Assembly (NCBI GenBank): GCA_951813615.1
Contig: OX638377.1
Location: 5,367,739 to 5,431,738 of the forward strand
Length of the DNA: 64,000 nucleotides
Direction of reading: 5' to 3'
Source of the DNA: an uncultured Latescibacterota bacterium
Lineage (GTDB): Bacteria > Latescibacterota > UBA2968 > UBA8231
Below, in pieces: positions 1 through 8,488 of this stretch. The translations under genes and the position numbers were made by a program. The notes beneath the pieces were generated by a model. The model did no database searches. It worked only from the letters and a program-made list of their open reading frames with translations, and was not told the origin of the DNA. How positions within the stretch are numbered: the first letter of the stretch is position 1; every line of letters starts with the position of its first letter.

Positions 1-65
1 GGTTTCCGGAGCGAGCTTAGGGCGTCACTTGAGCACGGCGACGGCTAAGGGCGAGAAAGATAATA

Positions 66-115
66 GGGTAGTGGTTGCGTTTGAAATATAAGGCTTGTTT
101 TTGGGGCACCCACTA
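66..115. repeat. Left arm of ~50 bp imperfect inverted repeat
   Basis: This arm pairs with 352-401 read in reverse complement. The outer 22 bases (66-87) match except for one position and the inner 12 bases (104-115) match exactly, with a more diverged middle. The two arms bracket one small minus-strand gene whose stop codon lies inside this arm. No clear target-site duplication was found outside the arms. Confidence 0.75.
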
Positions 116-322
116 ACGTTCCTTTCCGTACCACTTGAGACGCCATTGCCGAGTATCATCGATGTTTCCGAAAAAATTTTCCTCTACTTGAAAAATTACA
201 TATCCATGCGTCTTCACATCATCTGCCAATGACGCAGCTTCTTTTATCGCCTCGCTCAGGGTTTCGGCTTCCACGATAACTTCAAACGATGATTGCTCTT
301 GAGAAGATATAATTTTAGCCAT
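113..322 (-). CDS. Small hypothetical protein in an inverted-repeat cassette
   Basis: A 69 aa acidic protein of unknown function. The start is supported by an AGGAG ribosome-binding site seven bases upstream of the ATG. The sequence reads as a compact alpha/beta protein: a beta-like segment (FEVIVEAETL), a helix (SEAIKEAASLA) and a second strand-rich part ending in aromatic and basic residues (RQWRLKWYGKER). No signal peptide or membrane segment is present. The gene is richer in A+T than the surrounding DNA and is enclosed by the inverted repeats at 66-115 and 352-401; its stop codon overlaps the tip of the left arm. This packaging suggests a small mobile or captured cassette. I do not recognise the family. 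Confidence 0.6.
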   Translation of the reverse strand: MAKIISSQEQSSFEVIVEAETLSEAIKEAASLADDVKTHGYVIFQVEENFFGNIDDTRQWRLKWYGKER

Positions 323-351
323 CTTTGGCTCCTATACTTTGGGAATTTAGG

Positions 352-401
352 TAGTGGGTGCCCAAGAAGACCGCCTCCGATTTCAAACGCAACCAATACC
401 C
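352..401. repeat. Right arm of ~50 bp imperfect inverted repeat
   Basis: Reverse-complement partner of 66-115. The inner 12 bases (352-363, TAGTGGGTGCCC) and the outer segment (380-401) pair with the left arm. The whole unit is about 336 bp, the size of a MITE or a minimal gene cassette. The stretch from 402 to 504 that follows contains no gene I can support. Confidence 0.75.
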
Positions 402-504
402 ATGCTTGGGTGGCTGCTCGTTCCCTCTGGTAGCGTTATGTGCTGTATGCGTCGTGCTGTTGCCTTGTAGAAACGATGCCGTTCCTCAGAGGTAACAGCA
501 CCGC

Positions 505-1044
505 TCACTTGACCAAGGCGGCAATTTGCTTGAACTCGGCCGTACCCGCCTGCTGCAGCAATTCAAATAGACACATTTCCACCGCGGTGATCTGCGCGCC
601 AGCGGATGCCATTTTTTGCAGTCCCAACTCCTTGTTCTCGACTGTGCGCGAGGAGACGGCATCGGCGACGACTTCGACTTGGTAGCCCGAGTCCAGCAAA
701 TCGCGGGCTGTTTGATAGACGCAGATGTGGCTTTCGATCCCGGCCAAGAGAATCTGGCGTCGGCCGCTCTGGCGCAGTTGGGTTTGGAAAGCGCTGAGGC
801 CGCAGGCGCTAAAACAGGTCTTGGCCAGTGGCTCTTGGTTGGAGAGCAGGTCGGCGACCTCGGGAATGGTGGGGCCAAGCCCTTTGGGGTACTGCTCCAG
901 CCATAGAATGGGCAACCTTAGGATCTGCGCGCCTTGGACGAGAATCTGGAGTTGGCGGTAGAGTGCCTCGCGCTCGTGCATCAGCGAGGCCAGCTTGCCC
1001 TGAATGTCGATGAGGACGAGCGCGGTGTGGTCGCGGCTGAGCAT
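505..1044 (-). CDS. Isochorismatase-family cysteine hydrolase
   Basis: A 179 aa protein of the isochorismatase-like (YcaC-type) hydrolase superfamily, which hydrolyses amides or esters through a Cys nucleophile. The expected catalytic triad is visible: Asp13 (LIDIQ), Lys75 (PLAKT) and Cys108 (ESHICV). Length is normal for the family. The ATG at 1044 was chosen because it overlaps the stop of the upstream dehydratase gene (TAATG), implying translational coupling; a longer upstream extension would read antisense-like sequence and lacks family similarity. It is the last gene of a minus-strand operon with an MR/enolase dehydratase and a GH88-like hydrolase. Its own substrate cannot be read from the sequence. 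Confidence 0.88.
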   Translation of the reverse strand: MLSRDHTALVLIDIQGKLASLMHEREALYRQLQILVQGAQILRLPILWLEQYPKGLGPTIPEVADLLSNQEPLAKTCFSACGLSAFQTQLRQSGRRQILLAGIESHICVYQTARDLLDSGYQVEVVADAVSSRTVENKELGLQKMASAGAQITAVEMCLFELLQQAGTAEFKQIAALVK

Positions 1045-2189
1045 TAGATGTATCCGGTCGAGCCGTCGGGACGCGTCGGGCTGGAGCGTTCCCAATGGAT
1101 GTATTCGTTGTCGGCGATGGCTTCTTCGTTGACCTCGACGCCTAGCCCCGGCCGGTCTGGTCGCAGCTCCAAGTAGCCGTCTTTGGGCAGATAGGGTTCG
1201 TCCACCCAGTCGTTCCACTCGGATTCGGTCGGCAGGAGGTATTCGAGGATTTTGAAGTTGGGTGCCGAGGCGCAGAAGTGTAGATTGACCGCAGTCGCCA
1301 ACGGCCCCATGGGGTTGTGCGGGGCGATGCTGATGTAGTGGGCTTCGGCAATGGCGTTGATCTTGCGCATTTCGAGCAAGCCGCCGCAGACGCAGATATC
1401 GGGTTGGATGATGTCGGCACCTTGGCTGGCGATTAGGTTGAGAAACTCAAAGCGGGCGTAGAGGCTCTCGCCGGTGGCCAGCGGCACCTGCATTTGCGAT
1501 TTGAGACTGGTCCACGCCGGAATGTGCTCGGGGCGCAGCGGCTCTTCGTAGAAAAAGGGGTCGTACGGCGCGAGGGCGTTGGCTAGCTGCAAGGCGCGAA
1601 TCGGCTCGAAGATCTTGGCGTGCGGATCGAAGGCAAACTCCCAGTCGTCGGGGCAGTTGACGCGCAATTCTTCAAAATACTTGGTCGCCTCGGCACAGAC
1701 TCGGCCCCAGCGGTTGGCGTCGGGGTCGAGTTGATAGGGGCTGGTTTTGAAGGCGGTGAAGCCGTATTCCTCGTTGAGGCGCCGAGCTTGATCGGCGGCC
1801 TCTTTGCCGTCGCGGCCGCCGATCCCGCGGTACACGCGCACCCGGTCGCGGGCGTGGCCGCCCAAAAGCTGATAGACCGGCACGCCCGCGGCTTTGCCGG
1901 AGATGTCCCACAGCGCGTGGTCGATGCCGGAGATGGCCGACAGGCCGATCCCACCCGGGGGAAAGCGGAACTGCTGGTGTAGCTTCATCATGATGAACTC
2001 GATCCGCCGAGGGTCGATGCCCTTGATGAGCTCAAAGCAATAATCGACGGTGGGGCCGACGGCTAGGTCGGGGCCGATGGAGTAGGTCTCGCCCCAGCCG
2101 GTGATGCCTTCGTCGGTCTCGACCTTGACCAAGACGCGGGGGCGGTTGCCGAAGCGGGCGATGATGGGAGTGATGGCAGTGATTTTCAC
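1044..2189 (-). CDS. Mandelate racemase/enolase-family sugar acid dehydratase
   Basis: A 381 aa member of the mandelate racemase/muconate lactonizing enzyme family of the enolase superfamily, whose members abstract the alpha proton of a carboxylate and often dehydrate aldonic or uronic acids. Visible residues: metal ligands Asp188, Glu215/216 (FYEEP) and Glu241 (ATGES), His190 in a D-P-H motif, Asp264 (QPDIC) and His291 (IAPHNP). The D-x-H pattern is like galactonate/mannonate dehydratases rather than true mandelate racemase. The GTG at 2189 is chosen because the conserved fold begins there (KITAITPII), 14 bases after the stop of the GH88-like gene; a longer reading from 2285 would overlap that gene by about 80 bases. 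The operon suggests dehydration of a sugar acid released from a uronate glycan. Confidence 0.88.
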   Translation of the reverse strand: MKITAITPIIARFGNRPRVLVKVETDEGITGWGETYSIGPDLAVGPTVDYCFELIKGIDPRRIEFIMMKLHQQFRFPPGGIGLSAISGIDHALWDISGKAAGVPVYQLLGGHARDRVRVYRGIGGRDGKEAADQARRLNEEYGFTAFKTSPYQLDPDANRWGRVCAEATKYFEELRVNCPDDWEFAFDPHAKIFEPIRALQLANALAPYDPFFYEEPLRPEHIPAWTSLKSQMQVPLATGESLYARFEFLNLIASQGADIIQPDICVCGGLLEMRKINAIAEAHYISIAPHNPMGPLATAVNLHFCASAPNFKILEYLLPTESEWNDWVDEPYLPKDGYLELRPDRPGLGVEVNEEAIADNEYIHWERSSPTRPDGSTGYI

Positions 2190-2203
2190 GGTAGGTCTCG
2201 CTA

Positions 2204-3574
2204 TTAGAAAAAGAGTGGATAAGGGGCGCTTTCTGCTTCGCGTTTGATCAGGCTCATCAGCTCCATTGTGTGGTAGTCGCCCCACATGGCCGCCTCGTCG
2301 CAGGGGATTTTGCGGTCTTGGGGCACGTAGTCCCAGCCGTTGGGGCGATGGTAGATCGCATGGAGGGTGATGCCTTGGTGCTGGGGATCGACGGCGAGAT
2401 ACGGTTCCTCTAGCAGGGCGCGGGCAATGGTGAAGGCCGCGGCGCGATAGCGCGTCCCTTTCGCTTCGTCTCCCTTGGACAAATAGTAGTTGCCCAAGCG
2501 CAAATAGCCTTGGCCACAGATGGCCGCAGCCGAGCTGTCGAGCGGTTCGGCGTCGTTGTACGGGTCGGAGGGCTGGTCAGTAATCTCGCCAAAGGAGGCG
2601 ACTCCGGGCGCGCCGGTGTCCCAGAAGGGCACGCCGTCGGCAAAGCTGTTGGCAATGTGGAATTCAGCGGTGGCTAGGGCGGCTTTTTCCATGGTTTGCA
2701 CGAGGTCGGCCTTGGTGCCGAATGGTTCGACGTCGGCCTCGCCGAGTGTGGCGAAATACTCTAGTTGCTCGGCGTAGCCCGTAAGCACCCACGACAGGCC
2801 GCGAGTCCAAGTTGAAAACGGGGTGTAGCCCTGCTGGGTGCTGGGGCAGCGATACTGGCCGTCGCGGGTGTTGAAGATGGATTCGTGAACTACGCGGCCG
2901 GGTGTGTCAAACGCGTCGCGACCCTCGCCGTAGTACACGTTGAAGCGGGCGTTGGTCTGGGCGTGTTCGATCAAGCGGCCGAGCAGACTGATGCGCTTGT
3001 CGCCTTCGCCCATCAGCGCGTGGCCTAGCTGGTGCGCCGTCCCCAAGATGCGCAGCGAGCGCATGGTGTCGGAAAAGAGCGAATGCGGGCCATTGAAGGA
3101 GTGGATGAAACCCGTGCCGTACGCGGTCTCGGTCCAGCGCGCGGCTTGTATGGCACCCGACAGCTTGATGGCCAACTCGTAGAATTCCAACTCGCGCTGA
3201 TCGTGCGGAATGCGGCCTTCGAGCATCAGGCGGCGCAAGTTGCCATAGGTGGAGAGGTTGTTGAAGCCGTGGTCGTGGACGCCGACGTGCGAGACGTGCG
3301 GTGCCATGTGCGCGATGGTGTGGTCGCGGCCGAGCGCGAGGAAGCGCGCGTCGTTGGTCATGTCGTACTGCAGGATGGCGCAGCCGTATTGGAAGCCTTG
3401 GGTCCACTCGGTCCAGCCTCGGGTGGTGTAACGCCCCTGCTGGGTGAAGACTGGGGTGCCGCGATCCGGGTCCCAAGTGCTGTCGAGATCGAGGATCTTG
3501 GCGCTAGTGAGGGTTAAAAAGCGCTGGATTGACGGTAGGAGCTTTTGGGCGTTCAGGTCTTGGTCTGGTTTCAC
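2204..3574 (-). CDS. GH88-like unsaturated glucuronyl hydrolase
   Basis: A 456 aa protein resembling glycoside hydrolase family 88, alpha/alpha-barrel enzymes that remove the 4,5-unsaturated uronic acid left by polysaccharide lyases. Typical motifs are visible: HDHGFNNLSTYG in the first third, and late GVPFWD followed by LDSSAAAICGQG, the segment usually carrying the catalytic Asp region, then GWDYVPQDR. Start is a GTG with AAGGA about ten bases upstream. There is no signal peptide, so it should act in the cytoplasm on imported oligosaccharides. It is the first gene of the minus-strand operon and is divergent from a PL26-like lyase, a natural partner because lyases make its substrate. A heparinase-II-like alpha/alpha fold without this activity is a less likely alternative. 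Confidence 0.85.
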   Translation of the reverse strand: MKPDQDLNAQKLLPSIQRFLTLTSAKILDLDSTWDPDRGTPVFTQQGRYTTRGWTEWTQGFQYGCAILQYDMTNDARFLALGRDHTIAHMAPHVSHVGVHDHGFNNLSTYGNLRRLMLEGRIPHDQRELEFYELAIKLSGAIQAARWTETAYGTGFIHSFNGPHSLFSDTMRSLRILGTAHQLGHALMGEGDKRISLLGRLIEHAQTNARFNVYYGEGRDAFDTPGRVVHESIFNTRDGQYRCPSTQQGYTPFSTWTRGLSWVLTGYAEQLEYFATLGEADVEPFGTKADLVQTMEKAALATAEFHIANSFADGVPFWDTGAPGVASFGEITDQPSDPYNDAEPLDSSAAAICGQGYLRLGNYYLSKGDEAKGTRYRAAAFTIARALLEEPYLAVDPQHQGITLHAIYHRPNGWDYVPQDRKIPCDEAAMWGDYHTMELMSLIKREAESAPYPLFF

Positions 3575-3703
3575 GGGGCGATTCCTTTGGCTTGGGCAGC
3601 GAGAAGATAGGAGGGGCGTGGAGGTGGGTCAATGCGGATTGGTGGGGCGTTGGTCGCTTGCTTATTTTTTTTCGCCGCACAGACGAGGCCAAGGAGAAGT
3701 CAC

Positions 3704-6232
3704 GTGAGCATACCCGACGAAGGCATTGCCTTAAAAGTAGTAGAGACCGAGGGCATTACCCGCCGAGAGTACCCCCTGACAAGGGGCGTCCCCCTACCGC
3801 AAGGTGCCGTAACAGGCGTGGAAAACCTGTCTTTGCAGGATGCACAGGGCCAAGATGTCCCAGTGCAGGTACGGGTCTTGGGCCGCTGGCCGGACGAGAG
3901 CGCGAAGTGGGTCTTGGTGGATTTTCAGGCCGATGTGGAAGCGGGGCAAGAGGCCGTGTACACCTTGCGATACACGGACCAAAAAGCCGCGGCGAGCGTC
4001 CAAGGCGTGGAAATCGCCGAGCGGGAAGATCGCTTTGAGGTGTGTACTGGACCCCTGCGCTTTGGCATTGGCAAAAAGGCATTCGCGCTTTTTGACGGGG
4101 TAGAGCTAGGGGACCGAACTGAAGGGTCGTTTGTCTCCGAGGTAGAAGTCACACCTCGGGGCGGCGGCGACGCTTGGGCTAAAATCTCCGAGTCCGAGTT
4201 CGCCGGAGGAACGCAGCGGCGGATCTACGGGATGGGGGGCACGTGTCTGGCGTCAGAGGGGGTGGAGGAATACGCCGTCGAGATCGAAGAGGCCGGTCCC
4301 TTGCGGGCGGTGATTTGCTGCCGGGGGGCCTACGAATCAACCGCGCCCATGCACCACTACGCTGGCTATCGCCCGCTGCGCTTTGCGACGCGGATCTACG
4401 CCTATGCTGGCAAGGCGCAGGTACGGGTGGTGCATACGGTGATCGTCACCTGTAATCCGCGCGAGACCGAGGTCGAGGAACTGGGCTTGCGCGTCCCGAT
4501 CTTGCCCAAAGGCAGCGGAACTTGGTGCGTCGGGGCTGAGCGGGTTATGGAGGGGCCTTGGGTCCCCGAGCGCTATGCCTTGCTCTCGCAGCGGCTGGAC
4601 AATCACTTCTATTGGGAGGAATACGAGGGCGTTGAGCGGGCCGTGCGGGCCGAGGGCGAGCGGGCCGAGGGCTGGATTTGCGTTGAGAACGGCCGCGTCG
4701 GCGTTGGCGTCGCGCTGCGCTACATGGCCGAGGAGTATCCCAAGGCTCTCGGCCTAGGTGCGCAAGGCATTGACGTGTTCTTTTGGCGCGATCCAGAGGG
4801 CCGACGGCTCAGTTGCAAACGCTACGCCGAGGAGGTGGCTTGGCACGAGGGCGAAGGGGTCTATGCCGACGGCACGGGCACGGCGAAGAGCAGTGAGTTT
4901 TTCGTCGACTTTTTTCGCGCCGGTTCCGCCGATGGCGAACGGTTGCAGGGCCTTTTGCACCCGCCACAGGTGAGCGTCGCGCCGGATTGGGTGGTGCGGA
5001 GCGGGGCGGTCGGTGGCTTGGCAACCGGCGCGGAATTCCCGCGCTCCGACCGCATGTTGACGGGCTTTGTCGCCTGGATGGAAAGGCACATCGAGCGCTA
5101 TCGTTGGAAGGGTTTTTTCGATTGGGGCGACGTGATGGCCACGTGGGAAGAGAGCGAGGGCGGCTGGCGCTTCAAGGGCCGCTGGGGTTGGTGCAACAGC
5201 GAATGGGATCCGCGCCACGCCGTGTGGTTGCAGTACTTGCGCACGGGCGAGGGGCGCTATTACGCGCTCGCCGAGGCCATGACCCGGCACTCGCTGGACG
5301 TAGATACCTGCCACTATCACCCGTTGCGGCCCTACATGGTCGGCGGCTGTTTCCGCCACAGCATGGACCACTTTGGCGACGAGCCGTGCGCTTCGCACAC
5401 CTTTATCGACAACTGGGTGGATTACTACTACTTGAGCGGCGACGAGCGGGCGCGGGAGGTCTTGCACGAAGCCGGAGAATTTCTCCTGCGCTACCGCTGG
5501 AGCGAAGACCCGCGCTACAGCTTCAGCTTGCGCTCCATCGGCAACGCGTTGCGGGGCTTGCTCTATCTGTACGAGCTGACCGGAGAAGACCGCTTTATGC
5601 GCCGTGCCGAAGAGGTGTACGACGCAATAGCGCGAGGCCAAAACGAGGACGGCAGTTGGCACAAGCGCTTCCAGGTATCCACTGAGGCCAAGCTGCCCGA
5701 CCAAGGGCCGTACGGCATGGCCACCGAGGGCACGACCCTCGCGGTGGAAATGGGGACGGCGATCCCGTTTAGCGCCGAAGAGTACCTCGCGCTAGGGGGA
5801 AGCTTTAGCTCGTTAAAGCCAGTTTTGCCCTACGAGGAGCAAAAGGGCTATCAGACGCACTATTTGATGGTCGGCCTAGAGCGGCTACACAGAATGACCG
5901 GGCGCGCGGATGTGGCCGAGGTTTTCGTGCGGGCCGTCGATTGGTTTTGCGGCGGCAAAGGCGTCTTTGACGCTGAGTTTGCCCGTGCCCAAAGTTACCA
6001 CGGCGTGCTCTGCGGCTCGCTGGCGTACGCTTGGCGGCTGACTGGGGAGCGGGGCTATCTGGAGGTGGGGTGCGCAGTGCTGGCCGAATTGATTGACCAG
6101 CAGGACTGGAGCGACCGCCCCGACTACCGGGGCGCGGTGGCTATGCACCCGACCGCGTTGAGCTTGGTGTTTTTTGGCGTGCCGTCGCTACTGGGGGCGC
6201 TTGCAGAAACAGGATTGGAGGAGGTACCGTAA
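3704..6232 (+). CDS. PL26-like exo-rhamnogalacturonan lyase family protein
   Basis: An 842 aa protein resembling the PcRGLX/YetA-like exo-rhamnogalacturonan lyase family (PL26). The N-terminal part begins with the typical phrase GVPLPQGA followed by VLGRWPDESAKWVLVDFQ, a RIFT-barrel-like domain. The middle and C-terminal parts contain an alpha/alpha-toroid with many aromatic and His residues (DTCHYHPLRPYMVG, CFRHSMDHFGDE). I chose the GTG at 3704 because AAGGAG lies seven bases upstream. An in-frame ATG at 3632 with GGAGG upstream would add a weak signal-peptide-like segment (ALVACLFFFAAQ), so export remains possible. It is translationally coupled to the sulfatase (TAATG overlap). The exact polysaccharide is not known from sequence. 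Confidence 0.8.
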   Translation: MSIPDEGIALKVVETEGITRREYPLTRGVPLPQGAVTGVENLSLQDAQGQDVPVQVRVLGRWPDESAKWVLVDFQADVEAGQEAVYTLRYTDQKAAASVQGVEIAEREDRFEVCTGPLRFGIGKKAFALFDGVELGDRTEGSFVSEVEVTPRGGGDAWAKISESEFAGGTQRRIYGMGGTCLASEGVEEYAVEIEEAGPLRAVICCRGAYESTAPMHHYAGYRPLRFATRIYAYAGKAQVRVVHTVIVTCNPRETEVEELGLRVPILPKGSGTWCVGAERVMEGPWVPERYALLSQRLDNHFYWEEYEGVERAVRAEGERAEGWICVENGRVGVGVALRYMAEEYPKALGLGAQGIDVFFWRDPEGRRLSCKRYAEEVAWHEGEGVYADGTGTAKSSEFFVDFFRAGSADGERLQGLLHPPQVSVAPDWVVRSGAVGGLATGAEFPRSDRMLTGFVAWMERHIERYRWKGFFDWGDVMATWEESEGGWRFKGRWGWCNSEWDPRHAVWLQYLRTGEGRYYALAEAMTRHSLDVDTCHYHPLRPYMVGGCFRHSMDHFGDEPCASHTFIDNWVDYYYLSGDERAREVLHEAGEFLLRYRWSEDPRYSFSLRSIGNALRGLLYLYELTGEDRFMRRAEEVYDAIARGQNEDGSWHKRFQVSTEAKLPDQGPYGMATEGTTLAVEMGTAIPFSAEEYLALGGSFSSLKPVLPYEEQKGYQTHYLMVGLERLHRMTGRADVAEVFVRAVDWFCGGKGVFDAEFARAQSYHGVLCGSLAYAWRLTGERGYLEVGCAVLAELIDQQDWSDRPDYRGAVAMHPTALSLVFFGVPSLLGALAETGLEEVP

Positions 6233-7722
6233 TGGATCGACCCAATATCATTCTCATTATGACCGACCAACAGCGCTTCGACACGATCGGTGCTTGGGGC
6301 TACGACTACGCGATTACGCCGGCGATGGACCGCTTGGCCGCGGAGGGGCTTTCCTTCCGCAATGCCTTTTGTCCGGGCGCGACCTGCATTGCCTCGCGGG
6401 CGGCGATTTTCACGGGTATGTACCCGCACAATACCGGTGTGTACAGCTTTGACCACTGGGCTGACCACCGCAATTGGGTGCAAGACCTCAACGACGCGGG
6501 TTATCACTGCGTCAACATCGGCAAGATGCACTTTGCTCCGCGCGATGTCGCCGGGGGCTTCCACGAGCGGGTCGTGGTGGAAAATCCCACCAGCAAGAAC
6601 CTCGACATGGGTGGGGCCGACGACGATTGGGGCCGCTATTTGCGGATTCACGGCTTGGAGCGGCCCAACGATCGCAACAAGACCGATCCCGATTGGCTGC
6701 AGAAATACCAAGGCGTCCCTTGGCACTTGGAGGAGCGCTTTCACTCGGATGTCTTTATCGGCGACTCGGCCCTTACTTGGATCCGCGATTACAAGGGCCA
6801 GTCTCCGTTTTTCTTGCAGGTGGGTTTTACCGGCCCACACGAGCCGTGGGACCCGCTGCCGAGGCATCTGGAGCAATACGCGGAGCGGCCAATGCCCCCG
6901 CGCGTGCTGCGCGAGGGCGAGTTAGACGACAAGCCGCCCCAGCACGCGGCGCAGAGAAAGATGCACGCTGAGACTGAGCACGAGTCCGCGATCGACATGT
7001 TCTCGCCCAGCGAAGAGGACATCGCCCACATGCGGCGGCACTACTACGCTAAGATTACCACGGTGGATGAGAAGTTGGGCGAGGTCCTCGATGCGCTGCA
7101 GGCGCGGGGTTTTCTGGACAATAGTCTGCTGATTTTCTGCTCGGATCACGGCGAGCTGTTGGGCGATCACGGACTGGCGTATAAGTGGCTGATGTACGAT
7201 CCGATAGTACATGTGCCGCTGATTGTGCGCGACAGCCGACAGACGCAAAAGGGCGGCGAGATCGGCGACTTGGTCTCGCTGATGGATTTGGGGCCGACGA
7301 TTCTAGAAGCGGCGGGCGTGGAGGTGCCTAGTTATCTGGAGGGACGTTCGCTGCGGCCATACTTGGAGGAATCTGAGGATTGCGCGCCGCGCGAGTGGGT
7401 GTTCTGCGAGGACAACTATCAGGTGATGATGCGCGGCCAGCGGCACAAAATGGTCTATTACATCGGCCAAGATCAGGGCGAGCTATACGACTTGGAGCAG
7501 GATTCGCACGAGCTGTGGAATCTCTGGGGACGACCCGAACATCGAGAACTGCAAAGCGAGCTTACGGCCCGTTTGCTGCGCTGGCTCGCCGCGAGCACGT
7601 ACTACAATGCTGGCTATCGCCGCCAGCGCAGCCGGCAGTACGCAATGCGCTGGCCGCAGCCAGACGACGCGTTTTTACACGGGGCACGGGCACAGCAGGT
7701 GCCCCGTTCGTTTGATCTCTAA
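6232..7722 (+). CDS. Sulfatase (arylsulfatase/choline-sulfatase type)
   Basis: A 496 aa alkaline-phosphatase-fold sulfatase. The N-terminal metal site begins PNIILIMTDQQ. The formylglycine position is Cys52 in CIASR, where the usual CxPxR proline is alanine; Arg56 is kept. Later motifs include HFAPRD, FTGPHEPW and SDHGELLGDHG, which complete the metal and sulfate pocket. There is no signal peptide, so it should act in the cytoplasm. Its ATG overlaps the lyase stop, so lyase and sulfatase are made together, which suggests a sulfated uronate-containing substrate. It ends tail to tail with the cytidylate-kinase-like gene, overlapping by four bases. Cys52 needs a maturation enzyme; the SUMF1-like gene at 32171 seems not to be one. 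Confidence 0.92.
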   Translation: MDRPNIILIMTDQQRFDTIGAWGYDYAITPAMDRLAAEGLSFRNAFCPGATCIASRAAIFTGMYPHNTGVYSFDHWADHRNWVQDLNDAGYHCVNIGKMHFAPRDVAGGFHERVVVENPTSKNLDMGGADDDWGRYLRIHGLERPNDRNKTDPDWLQKYQGVPWHLEERFHSDVFIGDSALTWIRDYKGQSPFFLQVGFTGPHEPWDPLPRHLEQYAERPMPPRVLREGELDDKPPQHAAQRKMHAETEHESAIDMFSPSEEDIAHMRRHYYAKITTVDEKLGEVLDALQARGFLDNSLLIFCSDHGELLGDHGLAYKWLMYDPIVHVPLIVRDSRQTQKGGEIGDLVSLMDLGPTILEAAGVEVPSYLEGRSLRPYLEESEDCAPREWVFCEDNYQVMMRGQRHKMVYYIGQDQGELYDLEQDSHELWNLWGRPEHRELQSELTARLLRWLAASTYYNAGYRRQRSRQYAMRWPQPDDAFLHGARAQQVPRSFDL

Positions 7723-8399
7723 GATTCGGCTAAGAACCCGGCGAGCAGATCAACGGCGTCTTCTCGATCTATTTTGCCGGTGTTGATCGTCAGATCGTAG
7801 AGCAGGGGGTCGTTCCAGTCGGCGTTGTGGAAGTTGCGCAGGTAGCTCTGACGCCACTGGTCGTGTTGCTCGATGAGTCTCTGCGCTTGCTCGCGATCCA
7901 TGTCGCGGCTCTGTATCAAGCGTTCGATTCGCGTTTCGGGCGGGGCGATGATTTTGACGTGACAGGCATTGGGGAAATCGGCGAGGACGACTTGGCTGGC
8001 CCGACCGACGACGACGGCCCTACCGCTTTGGCCGAAATCCTGTACAAGGGTCGTGATGAGTAGCTGGTACGTACCTCGGTCGAGGTACGTCGCTTCGCTG
8101 ACCTCGTGATCGCGCATGTGGGGAAACTCGAGCCCAAACTCGGGCGCGTACGCGGCAGCCGATAAGGGGAATGTCCCCGGAGCGACTTCGGGCACGAGCA
8201 ATTTCTTGAGGAAAAATCTGAGCCGGCCCTCCCCCTTCTCGTCGTAGCGCTCAACCTCTTCGACCGAAGTATCGGTGATGCTGGCGATCTCTTCGACGAG
8301 GCGGCGGTCGATGAATTCGTAGTCTAGCTTTGCAGCCAACTGCTCGGCGATCCAGTCGCCAAAGCTGCCGAGCTGACGGGCAACCGTGATGACATTCAT
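7719..8399 (-). CDS. Cytidylate kinase-like family protein
   Basis: A 226 aa protein of the cytidylate-kinase-like family, P-loop phosphotransferase relatives whose substrate is generally not established. Visible: N-terminal MNVITVARQLGSFGDWIA, a variant of the family's ISRQ-x-GSGG nucleotide loop in which GSGG reads GSFG; FIDRRLVEEIA; a central AVVVGRASQVVLAD; and a lid-like RxxxxIxSRDMDREQA segment. The altered loop lacks the usual P-loop Lys/Ser-Thr pair, so ATP binding may be atypical. A good sigma70-type promoter lies at 8459-8488, so it can be expressed separately from the upstream modCBA genes. It is soluble, with no signal peptide. Confidence 0.8.
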   Translation of the reverse strand: MNVITVARQLGSFGDWIAEQLAAKLDYEFIDRRLVEEIASITDTSVEEVERYDEKGEGRLRFFLKKLLVPEVAPGTFPLSAAAYAPEFGLEFPHMRDHEVSEATYLDRGTYQLLITTLVQDFGQSGRAVVVGRASQVVLADFPNACHVKIIAPPETRIERLIQSRDMDREQAQRLIEQHDQWRQSYLRNFHNADWNDPLLYDLTINTGKIDREDAVDLLAGFLAES

Positions 8400-8458
8400 G
8401 GCGAGTCTCTTAGGTTGGAGTGAGTGCTCAGGTACCAGCTTGTACTCATCGTGTAAAG

Positions 8459-8488
8459 AGTATAAAAGGCGAGTATTTGCCGTGTCAA
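8459..8488 (-). promoter_or_regulatory. Sigma70-type promoter for the cytidylate-kinase-like gene
   Basis: On the minus strand, a perfect TTGACA (8483-8488) is followed by an 18 bp spacer and TATACT (8459-8464). The -35 box overlaps the last codons of modC. Transcription would begin about 50 bases before the ATG at 8399. Confidence 0.6.

Noticed and set aside
505..1218. Longer reading of the cysteine hydrolase (237 aa)
   Set aside because: The added 58 residues lie inside the dehydratase gene, are Arg-rich and show no family similarity; the internal ATG couples to the upstream stop.
4754..5704. 316-codon minus-strand frame inside the lyase gene
   Set aside because: Antisense shadow of a high-GC gene; codon positions and protein similarity favour the plus-strand lyase.
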